Positions 1-10,045 are shown, counted from the first letter of the stretch. The stretch: 64,000 bases of DNA from Burkholderiales bacterium 70-64 (GCA_001898645.1 MKUQ01000037.1:1-64000), one strand, 5' to 3'. Numbers and translations are program-made. The notes: generated by a model from the sequence alone, not told the origin.

Positions 1-174
1 GACGGGCCGTGAGGTGTTGCGGCGAGGGCGTAGAGCAGCGGGCATGACAGCCGCAGGCTGGCGTGACGGCTGCGGCCCTCGGCGCGCCGCGTAGCGGCTC
101 TGGTGTGGACCATTGCACGGTGCGGCCGTCGGCCTGCGGCGTACCCTTGTCCCAGGAGGAATACCCGGGGGTCT

Positions 175-1032
175 ATGCTCTTCGAGGAAGTCGTGGGGAT
201 CTACGTTGGTGCCGCCACCCACCGCAGCAAGCAGCGTGACGGCTACAGTCTGCGCAACCTGCACCCTCACTTTGCCGGCCGCCTGGTGGCCGAGCTGCGC
301 CGCGCCGATGTGCGCCGCTATATCGAGCACCGCCAGGCCGAGGGCGTGACGGCCTCGACCATCGGCCGCGAGCTGCGTTTCCTCTCGGCGGCGATCAATT
401 ACGTCCGCCTCGAGCACGACCGGGCCGACCTGCCCAATCCGGTCCAGCGGATTGGCCTGGGCGAGCCTGAGGCGCGCGTGCGCTGGATCGACCAGGCCGA
501 TGCGGTCCGCCTGGTCGAAGCGGCCGAAGCACACGCCCGACGGCCGCACCTGGCCAACTTCATTCGCCTGGCGCTGCACACCGGCTGCCGCCGGGGTGAA
601 CTGCTTGGTCTGGAGTGGTCCCGCGTGGACCGTGGCCGCCGGCTCCTGCGCCTTGAGGCCGAGCACACCAAGGCCGGCCGGCGCCGGGTGGTGCCCCTGA
701 ACGATGAAGCCATGGCCGCTCTGGACGATCAACGCGAGTGGTTTAAGCGCCAGTGCGTCGCCAGCCCGTGGGTGTTCGGGCTGGCGCCAGACCGGCGCAT
801 CACGACGTTTCAGAAGGGCTTCAAGGCCGCCTGCAGGCGGGCCGGGATCGAGGACTTCCGGATCCACGACTTGCGACACACCTTCGCCAGCTGGCTGGTG
901 ATGGCGGGTGTGTCGCTCTACGTGGTTAAGGACCTACTCGGGCACTCCTCGATCACAGTGACGGAGCGGTACGCACACCTGTCACCAGACCAAGGGCGAA
1001 GCGCCGTGCAGCTGCTGCTGCGCGTCGGATGA
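175..1032 (+). CDS. Tyrosine recombinase / phage-type integrase
   Basis: Site-specific recombinase expected to cut and rejoin DNA at an attachment site through a phosphotyrosine. From the ATG at 175 (285 aa) the full catalytic set is visible: R139 in TGCRRGE, H231 and R234 in HDLRH, H257 in LLGH and the nucleophile Y266 in ERYAHLS. The N-terminal part resembles a SAM-like core-binding domain, and there is no long arm-binding domain. A GTG at 103 would add 24 unrelated-looking residues; AGGAGGA at 154-160 favours a start near 175, although the spacing is long. The gene reads toward a tRNA-Val whose 3' end is 15 bases past its stop, the typical arrangement of an integrase beside its attL/attR. 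The family is certain; which element it mobilises is not. Confidence 0.85.
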   Translation: MLFEEVVGIYVGAATHRSKQRDGYSLRNLHPHFAGRLVAELRRADVRRYIEHRQAEGVTASTIGRELRFLSAAINYVRLEHDRADLPNPVQRIGLGEPEARVRWIDQADAVRLVEAAEAHARRPHLANFIRLALHTGCRRGELLGLEWSRVDRGRRLLRLEAEHTKAGRRRVVPLNDEAMAALDDQREWFKRQCVASPWVFGLAPDRRITTFQKGFKAACRRAGIEDFRIHDLRHTFASWLVMAGVSLYVVKDLLGHSSITVTERYAHLSPDQGRSAVQLLLRVG

Positions 1033-1047
1033 ACCGGTGGATACGCT

Positions 1048-1123
1048 TGGTGGGCGGCACAGGGTTCGAACCTGTGACCCCTGCCGTGTGAAGGCAGTGC
1101 TCTACCGCTGAGCTAGCCGCCCC
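1048..1123 (-). tRNA. tRNA-Val (anticodon CAC)
   Basis: Reading the minus strand from 1123 gives a 7-bp acceptor stem (GGGCGGC pairing with GCCGCCC), a D-arm with AGCTCAGCGGTAGAGC, an anticodon stem CTGCC/GGCAG around the loop TTCACAC (anticodon CAC), a T-arm with GGTTCGAACC, discriminator A and an encoded CCA. It decodes GUG valine codons. Its 3' end faces the integrase at 175-1032, which makes its 3' half the probable integration site. Confidence 0.95.
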
Positions 1124-1174
1124 TGGGGAGGGAGGCGCAATTGTAGGCAAATCCGCCCCCTCGATCAAATTCCT

Positions 1175-1765
1175 TCAGGCTCGCTTCCAGACGATGCAGC
1201 GGTTGTTCGCCGGCATCGCGCGGTCCTCCTGCAGCTCGAACCCGGCCGCGGCGGCCAGCGCGTCGACCTCCTCGAAGTCGCGCAGGCCGCGTTTGGGGTC
1301 GGCATGGCGCAGCGTCTCGTCGAACTGCGCGTTGCTCGGGCTGGTGTAGCGGCCCTCGTAGTTGAACGGGCCGTAGATCACCAGGACGGCGCCTTGGCCG
1401 GTGAGCTTCGGCAGCGCCGCGAACATGCGCTCGACCTCCTTCCAACCCATGATGTGCAGCGTGTTGGCGCTGAACACCGCGTCGTATTCGCCTGCCGCAG
1501 GCGGGTCGTTGACGTCGAGCACGATGGGCGGCGGGGTGTTGGGCAGGGCGGCTTCCTGCAGCCACAGGCGGATGCCGGGCAGGTTCGCGGCGACGTCGGA
1601 GGTCTGCCAGCGCAGCCCGGGCAGGACGGCGGCGAAGTGCACGGCGTGCTGGCCGGTGCCGCTGCCGATCTCCAGCACCTGCCTGCGGTCGGCGAACCAC
1701 GTGCGCAGCACCGCGAGGATGGGCTCGCGGTTGCGTTCGCAGGCCGGAGAGCAGGGCTTCTCCAT
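1175..1765 (-). CDS. DUF938-family SAM-dependent methyltransferase-like protein
   Basis: A 196-aa protein with a class I methyltransferase fold signature: motif [15 protein letters not shown] at about residues 32-45 and a downstream [14 protein letters not shown] segment, which is characteristic of the DUF938 family. The family is widespread in proteobacteria and has no firmly assigned substrate. The gene is divergent from gltX with 109 bases between the start codons, a region that holds a TAAAAT -10-like hexamer at 1835-1840 for gltX. The ATG at 1765 is used. The family call is confident; the methylation target is unknown. Confidence 0.82.
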   Translation of the reverse strand: MEKPCSPACERNREPILAVLRTWFADRRQVLEIGSGTGQHAVHFAAVLPGLRWQTSDVAANLPGIRLWLQEAALPNTPPPIVLDVNDPPAAGEYDAVFSANTLHIMGWKEVERMFAALPKLTGQGAVLVIYGPFNYEGRYTSPSNAQFDETLRHADPKRGLRDFEEVDALAAAAGFELQEDRAMPANNRCIVWKRA

Positions 1766-1874
1766 GGCTCAGGAGCCCGACTCGAGGCGGAGCACCGGGT
1801 GTGCCGGGCGCCCCGACGCACGCGCCTGCTCGCGTAAAATCGAACGTTTCTCCCGCTTCCCGGACATCCGCGAC

Positions 1875-3269
1875 ATGGTTCGCACGCGCTTCGCTCCCAG
1901 CCCGACCGGCTTCCTGCACATCGGCGGCGCCCGTACCGCGCTGTTCGCCTGGGCGTACGCGCGCCACCACAAGGGTACCTTCATCCTGCGCATCGAGGAT
2001 ACCGACGTCGAGCGCTCGACGCCCGAGGCGGTGCAGGCGATCCTGGACGGCATGCGCTGGCTGGAGCTGGACGCCGACGAGGGGCCCTTCTACCAGATGC
2101 AGCGCATGCCGCGCTACCGCGAGGTGATCGCGAAGATGCTGGCCGACGGCACGGCATACCGCTGCTGGTGCACGAAGGAGGAGCTGGATGCGATGCGCGC
2201 GGAGCAGGAGGCGCGCGGCCTGAAGCCCCGCTACGACGGCCGCTGGCGGCCCGAGCCGGGGCGTAGGCTGCCGGAGCCGCCGGCGGGGGTCGATCCGGTG
2301 GTGCGCTTCCGCAACCCGATCGGCGGGGCGACGGGCTGGAACGACCTGGTGAAGGGGCCGATCGCGTTCGACAACGGCGAGCTGGACGATCTCATCATCG
2401 CGCGCTCCGACGGTACACCGACCTACAACTTCTGCGTGGTGGTCGACGACTGGGACATGCGCATCACCCATGTGCTGCGCGGCGACGACCACGTGAACAA
2501 CACGCCGCGCCAGATCAACATCCTGCGCGCGCTGGGTGCGCCGGTGCCCGAGTACGGCCACCTGCCGATGATCCACGGGCCCGACGGCCAGAAGCTCTCC
2601 AAGCGCCACGGCGCGGTGTCGGTGATGCAGTACGACGAGGACGGCTACCTGCCCGAGGCGGTAATCAACTACCTGGCGCGGTTGGGCTGGAGCCATGGCG
2701 ACGAGGAGATCTTCGCTCGCGAGCAGTTCGTGGACTGGTTCGACGGCGCGCACATCAGCCGCTCGCCGTCGCGGTTCGATTTCGACAAGCTGCGCTGGCT
2801 CAATCACCACTACATGAAGGCCGCGGACGACGCCGACCTGGCGGCGCGCGTGCTGCCGCGGCTGCGCGCCTCGGGCGTGGTGCCGGCGCCCGGTTCGGCC
2901 GACCTGGCGGCGGTGTGCGGGCTGCTGAAGGAGCGGGCGCAGACGCTGAACGAGCTGGCCGAGCTCGCGCACATGTTCTATGTCGAGCCGGTGATCACGC
3001 AGGCCGACCGCGAGAAGCATCTCGATGCGGCGCCGGCGGCGCTGGGGCCGGCGCTGGCCGGGTTCGCCGATGCGCTGGCCCGTGCCGACTGGACGAAGGA
3101 GGCGATCGCGGCGGCGCTGAAGTCGGCGCTGGCCGAGCACGGCCTGAAGATGCCGCAGCTCGCGATCCCGGTGCGGCTGAAGGTGTTCGGCACGACCCAG
3201 ACGCCGTCGGTCGACGCGGTGCTGGCGGCGATGCCGCGCGAGACGGTGCTGGCGCGGCTGCGGCGCTGA
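1875..3269 (+). CDS. gltX: Glutamyl-tRNA synthetase
   Basis: Charges tRNA-Glu with glutamate in the cytoplasm. The 464-aa product is a class I synthetase of normal length, with the HIGH-type motif as HIGG at residues 15-18 (after APSPTGFL) and the KMSKS-type motif as KLSKR at 240-244. The anticodon-binding C-terminal domain follows to the end. The open frame extends upstream, but the ATG at 1875 begins the conserved [10 protein letters not shown] sequence, so it is chosen. A TAAAAT hexamer at 1835-1840 may be its -10 element. It is separated from aroC by 98 bases. Confidence 0.97.
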   Translation: MVRTRFAPSPTGFLHIGGARTALFAWAYARHHKGTFILRIEDTDVERSTPEAVQAILDGMRWLELDADEGPFYQMQRMPRYREVIAKMLADGTAYRCWCTKEELDAMRAEQEARGLKPRYDGRWRPEPGRRLPEPPAGVDPVVRFRNPIGGATGWNDLVKGPIAFDNGELDDLIIARSDGTPTYNFCVVVDDWDMRITHVLRGDDHVNNTPRQINILRALGAPVPEYGHLPMIHGPDGQKLSKRHGAVSVMQYDEDGYLPEAVINYLARLGWSHGDEEIFAREQFVDWFDGAHISRSPSRFDFDKLRWLNHHYMKAADDADLAARVLPRLRASGVVPAPGSADLAAVCGLLKERAQTLNELAELAHMFYVEPVITQADREKHLDAAPAALGPALAGFADALARADWTKEAIAAALKSALAEHGLKMPQLAIPVRLKVFGTTQTPSVDAVLAAMPRETVLARLRR

Positions 3270-3367
3270 GCGCGCCGCAGCGAGCCGGCAGGCGCCCGAA
3301 GCCGGGGAACCGGCTCCGCCGGAAACCACCTCCGCTAGAATCCGCCTATCACTCCAAGGGCCCCGCG

Positions 3368-4483
3368 ATGTCCGGCAGCACCTTCGGTCGCCTCTTCACC
3401 GTCACCACCTTCGGCGAGTCGCACGGGCCGGCGATCGGCTGCGTGGTCGACGGCTGCCCGCCGGGGCTGGCGCTGTCCGAGGCCGACATCCAGCCCGACC
3501 TCGACCGGCGCCGACCGGGCACTTCGCGCCACGTGACGCAGCGCCAGGAGCCGGACGCGGTCGAGATCCTCTCGGGCGTCTTCGAAGGCCGCACCACCGG
3601 CACGCCGATCGCGCTGCTGATCCGCAACCAGGACGCGCGCAGCAAGGACTACTCGGAGATCGCGCGTACCTTCCGCCCCGGGCATGCCGACTACACCTAC
3701 TGGCACAAGTACGGGGTGCGCGACCCGCGCGGCGGCGGGCGCTCGTCGGCGCGGCTGACCGCGCCGGCGGTGGCGGCGGCGGCGATCGCGAAGAAGTGGC
3801 TGCACGAGCGCTTCGGCACCTCGATCCGCGCCTGCATGACGCAACTGGGTGAGATCCCGATCCCGGTCGCCGACTGGGCGCTGGTGCCGCACAACCCCTT
3901 CTTCGCCGCCGACGCCGCGATCGTGCCGCGGCTCGAGGCCTACATGGACGACCTGCGGCGCGCCGGCGATTCGTGCGGTGCGCGGGTGCGGGTGGAGGCT
4001 GACGGAGTGCCGGTCGGGCTGGGCGAGCCGCTCTACGACAAGCTCGACGCCGACATCGCCTACGCGATGATGGGCATCAACGCGGTCAAGGGGGTGGAGA
4101 TCGGCTCGGGCTTCGCCTGCGTGACGCAGAAGGGCAGCGAGCACGGCGACGAGCTGGCGCCCGAAGGCTTCGCGACCAACCATGCCGGCGGCGTGCTCGG
4201 CGGCATCTCCACCGGCCAGCCGATCGTGGTCGAGATCGCGATCAAGCCGACCTCGAGCATCCGCCTGCCGCGACGCTCGATCGACCTCGCCGGGGCGCCG
4301 ACCACGGTCGAGACGCTGGGCCGGCACGACCCCTGCGTGGGCATCCGCGCCGTGCCGATCGCCGAGGCGATGCTGGCGCTGGTGCTGATGGACCACGCGC
4401 TGCGCGACCGCGCCCAGAACGCCGAGGTGGCGGTGGCCACGCCGCGCATCGCCGGACCGGCGCCCCATGGGAGGAGAGGCTGA
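3368..4483 (+). CDS. aroC: Chorismate synthase
   Basis: Last step of the shikimate pathway: converts EPSP to chorismate using reduced FMN. The 371-aa product starts [20 protein letters not shown], carrying the family's first signature, and contains the [10 protein letters not shown] region and the C-terminal [13 protein letters not shown](A) signature. The ATG at 3368 is preceded by AAGGG. A TAGAAT hexamer at 3336-3341 is a plausible -10. The stop is 2 bases before the M48 protease start, so the two are probably co-transcribed and coupled. Confidence 0.97.
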   Translation: MSGSTFGRLFTVTTFGESHGPAIGCVVDGCPPGLALSEADIQPDLDRRRPGTSRHVTQRQEPDAVEILSGVFEGRTTGTPIALLIRNQDARSKDYSEIARTFRPGHADYTYWHKYGVRDPRGGGRSSARLTAPAVAAAAIAKKWLHERFGTSIRACMTQLGEIPIPVADWALVPHNPFFAADAAIVPRLEAYMDDLRRAGDSCGARVRVEADGVPVGLGEPLYDKLDADIAYAMMGINAVKGVEIGSGFACVTQKGSEHGDELAPEGFATNHAGGVLGGISTGQPIVVEIAIKPTSSIRLPRRSIDLAGAPTTVETLGRHDPCVGIRAVPIAEAMLALVLMDHALRDRAQNAEVAVATPRIAGPAPHGRRG

Positions 4484-4485
4484 CG

Positions 4486-5307
4486 ATGTTCCTGACACGA
4501 TGTGCCGCCGGTGCGCTGGTGGCCGTGGCGCTGCTGGCCGGCTGCGAGACGGTGCAGACGACCCGCGGCGGCGCCATCGGGGTGGACCGCACGCAGCGCA
4601 TGTCCACCATGATCTCCGAGGCGGACCTGGAGCAGCAGGCGGCGCTGTCCTATCGCGAGGAGATGGGCAAGGCGCGCCAGAAGGGCTCGCTCAATGCCGA
4701 TCCGGCGCTGACCGGCCGGGTGCGCGCGATCTCCAACCGGCTGATCCAGGCGAGCGGGGCGTTCCGCCCCGATGCGGCGCGCTGGAGCTGGGAGGTCAAC
4801 GTGGTCCGTTCCGACGAGGTGAACGCCTGGTGCATGCCGGGCGGCAAGATCGCCGTCTATACGGGGCTGATCACCAAGCTGAACCTCACCGACGACGAGC
4901 TGGCGGCGGTGCTCGGCCACGAGATCGCGCACGCGCTGCGCGAGCATGCGCGCGAGCGCGCCTCCGAGCAGCTCGGCGCGCAGGTGCTGATCGGCGGCGC
5001 GGCGACGGTGCTGGGGGGCGGGCAGACCTCGGTGGATCTGGGCAAGATCTTCTACGGCACCTTCTTCGGGCTGCCCAACAGCCGCCTGCACGAAACCGAG
5101 GCCGACCGCATCGGCGTGGAGCTGGCCGCGCGCGCCGGCTACGACCCGCGCGCGGCGATCACCCTGTGGCAGAAGATGGCGCGCAGCGGCGGCAGCGGCG
5201 GTCCGGAGTTCCTCAGCACCCACCCTTCGGCCGAGACGCGCACCCGCGACCTGGAGGTGTACGCGGCGCGCGTGATGCCCCTGTACGAGCAGGCGCGGCG
5301 CCGGTAG
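4486..5307 (+). CDS. M48-family lipoprotein metalloprotease
   Basis: A zinc protease attached to a membrane by lipid, probably acting in envelope protein quality control like LoiP/BepA relatives. The 273-aa precursor has a signal peptide ending in the lipobox LLAGC (Cys at about residue 20). The zinc-binding HExxH motif HEIAH is at residues 145-149, and the third-ligand region is NSRLHETEADRIG. There are no TPR repeats, so it is closer to the short LoiP/YggG type than to BepA. It starts 2 bases after aroC, with GGAGGAGAGG inside the aroC end acting as ribosome binding site. The substrate cannot be read from sequence. Confidence 0.9.
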   Translation: MFLTRCAAGALVAVALLAGCETVQTTRGGAIGVDRTQRMSTMISEADLEQQAALSYREEMGKARQKGSLNADPALTGRVRAISNRLIQASGAFRPDAARWSWEVNVVRSDEVNAWCMPGGKIAVYTGLITKLNLTDDELAAVLGHEIAHALREHARERASEQLGAQVLIGGAATVLGGGQTSVDLGKIFYGTFFGLPNSRLHETEADRIGVELAARAGYDPRAAITLWQKMARSGGSGGPEFLSTHPSAETRTRDLEVYAARVMPLYEQARRR

Positions 5308-5337
5308 GCGAGGGTAGGTGCATGGCATAATTCCCGG

Positions 5338-6747
5338 ATGTCCATCGCACCGCGCACGCTCTACGACAAGCTCTGGGATGCCCACGTCGTCCACCAGGAA
5401 GACGACGGCACCGCGCTCATCTACATCGACCGCCACCTGGTGCACGAAGTCACCAGCCCGCAGGCGTTCGAGGGGCTGAAGCTGGCCGGTCGCAAGCCGT
5501 GGCGGATCGCCGCCAACCTGGCGGTGGTCGACCACAACGTGCCCACCACCGACCGTTCGCACGGCATCGACGACCCGATTTCGCGCCTGCAGGTGGAGAC
5601 GCTCGATGCCAATGCGCGCGAGCTCGGCATCCCCTATTTCGACATCAACGACCGCCGCCAGGGCATCGTGCACATCATCGGGCCGGAGCAGGGCGCCACC
5701 CTGCCGGGCATGACGGTGGTGTGCGGCGACTCCCACACCAGCACGCACGGCGCGTTCGGCTGCCTGGCCTTCGGCATCGGCACCTCCGAGGTCGAGCACG
5801 TGCTCGCCACGCAGACGCTGGTGGCGCGGAAGATGAAGAACATGCTGGTGCAGGTCGACGGCGCGCTGCCGGCCGGCGTCACCGCCAAGGACGTGGTGCT
5901 CGCCATCATCGGGCGCATCGGCACGGCGGGCGGCACCGGCTACGCCATCGAGTTCGGCGGCTCGACCATCCGCGCGCTGTCGATGGAAGGCCGCATGACC
6001 ATCTGCAACATGGCCATCGAGGCGGGTGCGCGCGCCGGCATGATCGCGGTCGACGACACCACGCTGGGCTATCTGCGCGGGCGGCCGATGGCGCCGGCCG
6101 GTCTCGACTGGTACAAGGCGGTCGACCACTGGCGCACGCTGCGCTCCGATCCGCAGGCGCGTTTCGATCTGGTCGTCGAGCTCGATGCCACGCAGCTCAA
6201 GCCCCACGTCACCTGGGGTACCTCGCCCGAGATGGTGGTGGCGGTGGACGGGCGCGTGCCCGACCCCGACAAGGAAAAGGATCCGGTGCGCCGGGAAGGC
6301 ATGGAGCGCGCCCTGCAGTACATGGGGCTCAAGCCCGATACGCCGATCACCGACATCCGCATCGACAAGGTGTTCATCGGCTCCTGCACCAACGCGCGCA
6401 TCGAGGACCTGCGCGCGGCCGCGGCCGTGGTGCGCGGCAAGCACCGGGCCTCCAACGTGCGCCTGGCGATGGTCGTGCCGGGCTCGGGGCTGGTGAAGGC
6501 GCAGGCGGAGAAGGAAGGGCTCGACCGCATCTTCCGCGACGCCGGTTTCGAGTGGCGCGAGCCGGGGTGCTCGATGTGCCTGGCGATGAATGCCGACCGC
6601 CTCGAGCCGGGCGAGCGCTGCGCGTCGACCTCTAACCGCAATTTCGAGGGGCGCCAGGGCACCGGCGGGCGCACCCACCTGGTCAGTCCGGCGATGGCGG
6701 CTGCCGCGGCCGTCGCGGGGCATTTCGTCGACGTGCGGCGCATCTGA
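5338..6747 (+). CDS. leuC: 3-isopropylmalate dehydratase large subunit
   Basis: Large subunit of isopropylmalate isomerase (leucine biosynthesis). It binds a [4Fe-4S] cluster and works with LeuD. The 469-aa product has the three cluster cysteines: C350 in GSCTNAR, and C411 and C414 in [10 protein letters not shown]. The ATG at 5338 has no clear Shine-Dalgarno of its own. Just upstream are AGGGTAGG, a two-codon ORF ATG-GCA-TAA at 5322-5330, and a CATAAT hexamer at 5326-5331, so the mRNA may be leaderless or coupled. It leads the leuC - entericidin - leuD group. Confidence 0.97.
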   Translation: MSIAPRTLYDKLWDAHVVHQEDDGTALIYIDRHLVHEVTSPQAFEGLKLAGRKPWRIAANLAVVDHNVPTTDRSHGIDDPISRLQVETLDANARELGIPYFDINDRRQGIVHIIGPEQGATLPGMTVVCGDSHTSTHGAFGCLAFGIGTSEVEHVLATQTLVARKMKNMLVQVDGALPAGVTAKDVVLAIIGRIGTAGGTGYAIEFGGSTIRALSMEGRMTICNMAIEAGARAGMIAVDDTTLGYLRGRPMAPAGLDWYKAVDHWRTLRSDPQARFDLVVELDATQLKPHVTWGTSPEMVVAVDGRVPDPDKEKDPVRREGMERALQYMGLKPDTPITDIRIDKVFIGSCTNARIEDLRAAAAVVRGKHRASNVRLAMVVPGSGLVKAQAEKEGLDRIFRDAGFEWREPGCSMCLAMNADRLEPGERCASTSNRNFEGRQGTGGRTHLVSPAMAAAAAVAGHFVDVRRI

Positions 6748-6758
6748 GGAAAGGAGCC

Positions 6759-6896
6759 ATGCCCGTGAAGAGACTCGTGTCGGTGGTGGTAGCCCTCGCG
6801 TTCGGGATGTCGCTGGCGGCCTGCAATACGGTGGCCGGGGCAGGCAAGGACATCGAGAAGGCGGGCGAGAAGATTCAGGGCGCAGCGAAGAAGTAG
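6759..6896 (+). CDS. Entericidin A/B-family small lipoprotein
   Basis: A 45-aa precursor. It has a short basic start, a hydrophobic segment [14 protein letters not shown] with a lipobox ending at C22, and then a short mature part [20 protein letters not shown]. That tail is the recurring entericidin pattern (small amphipathic lipoprotein; in E. coli an antidote/bacteriolytic pair linked to stationary phase). AAGGAG lies 7 bases before the ATG. It sits between leuC and leuD, 11 and 7 bases from each, a position I know from other Burkholderiales. Its role there is unknown; the family call is strong. Confidence 0.88.
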   Translation: MPVKRLVSVVVALAFGMSLAACNTVAGAGKDIEKAGEKIQGAAKK

Positions 6897-6903
6897 GAGA
6901 GCC

Positions 6904-7557
6904 ATGCGTAGCCTGACGGTCCACCGCGGCCTGGTCGCGCCGCTCGATCGAGCGAACGTCGACACCGACGCGATCATTCCGAAGCAGTTCCTGAAGTCGA
7001 TCAAGCGCAGCGGCTTCGGGCCGAACCTGTTCGACGAATGGCGCTACCTCGATCGCGGCGAACCGGGCATGGACAACAGCCGCCGGCCGCCGAACCCCGA
7101 TTTCCCGCTCAACCAGGCGCGCTACCGCGGGGCCTCGGTCCTGCTCACGCGCAAGAACTTCGGCTGCGGCTCCTCGCGCGAGCATGCGCCGTGGGCACTG
7201 GAAGACTACGGCTTTCGCGTGATCGTGGCGCCGTCGTACGCCGACATCTTCTACAACAACTGCTTCAAGAACGGCCTGCTGCCGGTGCGACTGCCGGAGG
7301 CCGACGTCGACTGGCTGTTCGACCAGCTCAACGCCTTCGTCGGCTTCGAGCTGGTGGTCGACCTGCCGCAGCAGCAGGTGCGCACCGTGGACGGGGCGCG
7401 CAGCTTCGGCTTCGAGGTCGACCCGTTCCGCAAGGAGTGCCTGCTCGGCGGGCTCGACGAGATCGGGCTCACGCTCAGGCATGCCGACCTGATTCGCGAA
7501 TTCGAGAGCAAACGCTTGCGCGACCAGCCGTGGCTCACCACCACGCTGGCCGAATGA
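6904..7557 (+). CDS. leuD: 3-isopropylmalate dehydratase small subunit
   Basis: Small subunit of isopropylmalate isomerase, partner of LeuC. At 217 aa it has the usual length for betaproteobacteria. Recognisable family segments are [17 protein letters not shown] near residue 20 and [15 protein letters not shown] near residue 88. The start has AGGAG 5 bases upstream. The gene is followed after 33 bases by a strong stem-loop with a T-rich tail that separates it from leuB. Confidence 0.97.
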   Translation: MRSLTVHRGLVAPLDRANVDTDAIIPKQFLKSIKRSGFGPNLFDEWRYLDRGEPGMDNSRRPPNPDFPLNQARYRGASVLLTRKNFGCGSSREHAPWALEDYGFRVIVAPSYADIFYNNCFKNGLLPVRLPEADVDWLFDQLNAFVGFELVVDLPQQQVRTVDGARSFGFEVDPFRKECLLGGLDEIGLTLRHADLIREFESKRLRDQPWLTTTLAE

Positions 7558-7590
7558 GCGGGCCCCGACCAGGCTGGAAGGCGCGTAACG

Positions 7591-7629
7591 GCGGCCCGGC
7601 TTGGATCCCAAGCCGGGCCGCTTCGTTTT
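7591..7629 (+). terminator. Hairpin with T-rich tail between leuD and leuB
   Basis: A perfect 14-bp inverted repeat (7591-7604 with 7608-7621) around a 3-base loop is followed by TTCGTTTT (7622-7629). This is the layout of a rho-independent terminator or attenuator on the plus strand. It ends 22 bases before leuB, and no convincing promoter lies between, so leuB expression would need read-through. Confidence 0.75.
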
Positions 7630-7651
7630 GGACCCTGACCGAGGATACGCA

Positions 7652-8716
7652 ATGAAGATCGCAGTGCTGGCCGGCGACGGCATCGGACCGGAGATCACCG
7701 GGCAGGCGGTGCGCGTGCTGCAGGCGCTGTCGAGCGACGGCCCGCGCATCGAGCTCGAGTTCGCGCCGGTGGGCGGGGCCGGCTACGACGCGGCCGGCGA
7801 TCCGCTGCCCGAGGCGACGCTGAAGGTGGCCGGCCAAGCCGACGCCATCCTGTTCGGCTCGGTGGGCGGCCCGAAGTACGACACGCTGCCGCGCGCCAAG
7901 CGCCCCGAGCAGGGGCTGCTGCGCCTGCGCAAGCATTTCGACCTGTTCGCCAACCTGCGCCCGGCGCTGGTCTACCCCGAGCTGGCGCACGCCTCGACGC
8001 TCAAGCCCGAGGTGGTGGCCGGGCTCGACCTGCTGATCGTGCGCGAGCTCACCGGCGACATCTATTTCGGCCAGCCGCGCGGCGTGCGCACCAACGAGCA
8101 GGGCGAGCGCGAAGGCTTCGACACCATGCGCTACGCGGAAAGCGAGATCCGCCGCATCGCCGTAGTGGCCTTCGAGACGGCGCGCAAGCGCCAGCGCCGG
8201 GTGTGCTCGGTCGACAAGGCCAACGTGCTCGAGACGACGCAGTTCTGGCGCGACGTGGTCACCGAGGTGCACGGCCAGTATCGCGACATCGAGCTCACCC
8301 ACATGTACGTGGACAATGCCGCGATGCAGCTGGTGCGCAACCCCAGGCAGTTCGATGTCATGGTCACCGGCAACATGTTCGGCGATATCCTCTCGGACGA
8401 GGCCTCGATGCTGACCGGCTCGATCGGCATGCTGCCCTCGGCGTCGCTGAACGCGCGCGGCTTCGGGTTGTACGAGCCGATCCACGGCTCGGCCCCCGAC
8501 ATCGCCGGCAAGGGCGTGGCCAACCCGCTGGCCACCATCCTGTCGGCGGCGATGCTGCTGCGCCATTCGCTGCACCAGGAAGCGGCGGCGCGGCGCATCG
8601 AGACGGCGGTGCGCAAGGTGCTGGCGCAGGGGTTTCGCACCGCGGACATCGCCGAGCCGGGCAGGCGCACGGTCGGCACGAAGGACATGGGCGACGCGGT
8701 GCTCGCGGCGCTGTAG
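7652..8716 (+). CDS. leuB: 3-isopropylmalate dehydrogenase
   Basis: NAD-dependent oxidative decarboxylation of 3-isopropylmalate in leucine synthesis. The 354-aa product begins [15 protein letters not shown], and the C-terminal half contains the family signature [20 protein letters not shown] (metal and substrate binding Asp residues) followed by HGSAPDIAG. The ATG at 7652 is used; the frame is open upstream, but conservation begins here. The gene lies downstream of the leuD-leuB hairpin and 18 bases before asd. Confidence 0.97.
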   Translation: MKIAVLAGDGIGPEITGQAVRVLQALSSDGPRIELEFAPVGGAGYDAAGDPLPEATLKVAGQADAILFGSVGGPKYDTLPRAKRPEQGLLRLRKHFDLFANLRPALVYPELAHASTLKPEVVAGLDLLIVRELTGDIYFGQPRGVRTNEQGEREGFDTMRYAESEIRRIAVVAFETARKRQRRVCSVDKANVLETTQFWRDVVTEVHGQYRDIELTHMYVDNAAMQLVRNPRQFDVMVTGNMFGDILSDEASMLTGSIGMLPSASLNARGFGLYEPIHGSAPDIAGKGVANPLATILSAAMLLRHSLHQEAAARRIETAVRKVLAQGFRTADIAEPGRRTVGTKDMGDAVLAAL

Positions 8717-8734
8717 CAGGACAAGGAGCGTGTC

Positions 8735-9856
8735 ATGTTGAAGGTGGCAATGGTCGGGTGGCGCGGAATGGTCGGTTCCGTGCTGATGCAGCGCATGCGC
8801 GAGGAGAACGATTTCGCGCAGGTCGAGACGGTGTTCTTCAGCACCTCCAACGCGGGCGGGGCCGCGCCCGAAGTGGCCAATCTGGGCGATCGCAAGCTGC
8901 GCGACGCCGGCGACATCGCGGCGCTGAAGAAGATGGACATCGTGCTGACCTGCCAGGGCGGCGACTGGACCAACGAGGTGTTCCCGAAGCTGCGCGCCGC
9001 CGGCTGGAACGGCTACTGGATCGACGCGGCCTCGGCGCTGCGCATGCAGGAGGACGCGGTCATCGTCCTCGATCCGCTCAACCTGAACGTGATCCGCGAC
9101 GCGCTCGCGCGCGGCGTGCGCAGCTACATCGGCGGCAACTGCACGGTCAGCCTGATGATGATGGGCCTGAATGGCCTGTTCCGCGAAGGCCTCGTCGAAT
9201 GGATCAACGCGACGACCTACCAGGCGGCCTCGGGGGCGGGCGCGCAGAACATGCGCGAGCTCATCGCCCAGATGGGCGCGGCCCACGCGGCAGCGGCGCC
9301 GCTGCTGGCCGATCCGGCCTCGGCGATCCTCGAGATCGACGCCAGGGTCTCGCAGGCAATGCGCTCGGAGGCGTTCCCGACCCGGCATTTCGGCGTTCCG
9401 CTGGCCGGCAGCCTGATTCCCTGGATCGACAAGGACCTCGGCAACGGCATCTCGCGCGAGGAGTGGAAGGGCGATGCCGAGTGCAACAAGATCCTCGGCC
9501 TGCCGGCTTCGGGTCCCGGCCACATTCCGGTCGAGAGCCTGTGCGTGCGCATCGGCGCCATGCGCTGCCACAGCCAGGCGCTGACCATCAAGCTCAGGCG
9601 CGACGTACCGCTCGACGAGGTCGAGTCCATCGTCGCCTCGGGCAACGAATGGGTGAAGCTGGTGCCGAACACGCGCGAGGCGAGCATGCGCGAGCTCTCG
9701 CCGACCGCGGTCAACGGCACGTTGACGATCCCGGTGGGCCGGCTGCGCAGCCTGGCGTTCGGGCCGGGCTACCTGAGCGCGTTCACCGTGGGTGACCAGC
9801 TGCTGTGGGGGGCCGCCGAGCCTTTGCGGCGCATGTTGCGCCTGCTTGCAGCCTGA
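8735..9856 (+). CDS. asd: Aspartate-semialdehyde dehydrogenase
   Basis: Reduces aspartyl phosphate to aspartate semialdehyde, the branch point to lysine/diaminopimelate, threonine and methionine. The 373-aa product starts [20 protein letters not shown] (NADP-binding Rossmann start). The catalytic cysteine lies in [13 protein letters not shown], with [13 protein letters not shown] downstream. The length matches the gammaproteobacterial-type Asd. An AAGGAG motif precedes the ATG. It is followed by 189 bases without a gene before fimV. Confidence 0.96.
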   Translation: MLKVAMVGWRGMVGSVLMQRMREENDFAQVETVFFSTSNAGGAAPEVANLGDRKLRDAGDIAALKKMDIVLTCQGGDWTNEVFPKLRAAGWNGYWIDAASALRMQEDAVIVLDPLNLNVIRDALARGVRSYIGGNCTVSLMMMGLNGLFREGLVEWINATTYQAASGAGAQNMRELIAQMGAAHAAAAPLLADPASAILEIDARVSQAMRSEAFPTRHFGVPLAGSLIPWIDKDLGNGISREEWKGDAECNKILGLPASGPGHIPVESLCVRIGAMRCHSQALTIKLRRDVPLDEVESIVASGNEWVKLVPNTREASMRELSPTAVNGTLTIPVGRLRSLAFGPGYLSAFTVGDQLLWGAAEPLRRMLRLLAA

Positions 9857-9974
9857 TCGTCTCGTCAGGGCAGGCTCCAGGATACCGAGAAGCGCCGGAT
9901 CCGCCGCCCGGCCCCCGTGAATGCGCCGTTCGTCACGTGGCCGCCACAGCGGTAACCTGCGCCAGTGCTGGAGC

Positions 9975-10003
9975 TTGCACGGGTAAATAGCTGATGTTAG
10001 CCT
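9975..10003 (+). promoter_or_regulatory. Candidate sigma-70 promoter for fimV
   Basis: The gap after asd contains TTGCAC (9975-9980) and TAGCCT (9998-10003) 17 bases apart. The -35 is a good match and the -10 a weak one. The position, about 40 bases before the preferred fimV start, is suitable. No other feature was recognised in 9857-10024 apart from the tandem repeat at 10006-10025. Confidence 0.35.
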
Positions 10004-10005
10004 GA

Positions 10006-10025
10006 AAAAGTCGCTAAAAGTCGCT
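10006..10025 (+). repeat. Tandem 10-base repeat AAAAGTCGCT x2
   Basis: Two exact adjacent copies of AAAAGTCGCT occupy the leader just upstream of fimV, right after the candidate promoter. The function is unknown; it could be a regulator half-site pair or chance. Confidence 0.6.
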
Positions 10026-10045
10026 TGTTGCGCCGGGGGAAGAGC

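Noticed and set aside
1113-3329. Very long open frame on the minus strand opposite gltX
   Set aside because: Arg/His/Gln-rich shadow of a GC-rich gene; no family motif, while gltX on the other strand is complete and conserved.
4060-7749. 1,229-codon minus-strand open frame opposite aroC, leuC and leuD
   Set aside because: Crosses several verified plus-strand genes; low-complexity composition typical of antisense frames in high-GC DNA.
9805-9990. Short plus-strand ORF at the asd end and into the gap before fimV
   Set aside because: Starts inside asd in another frame, no ribosome binding site, no similarity recognised.
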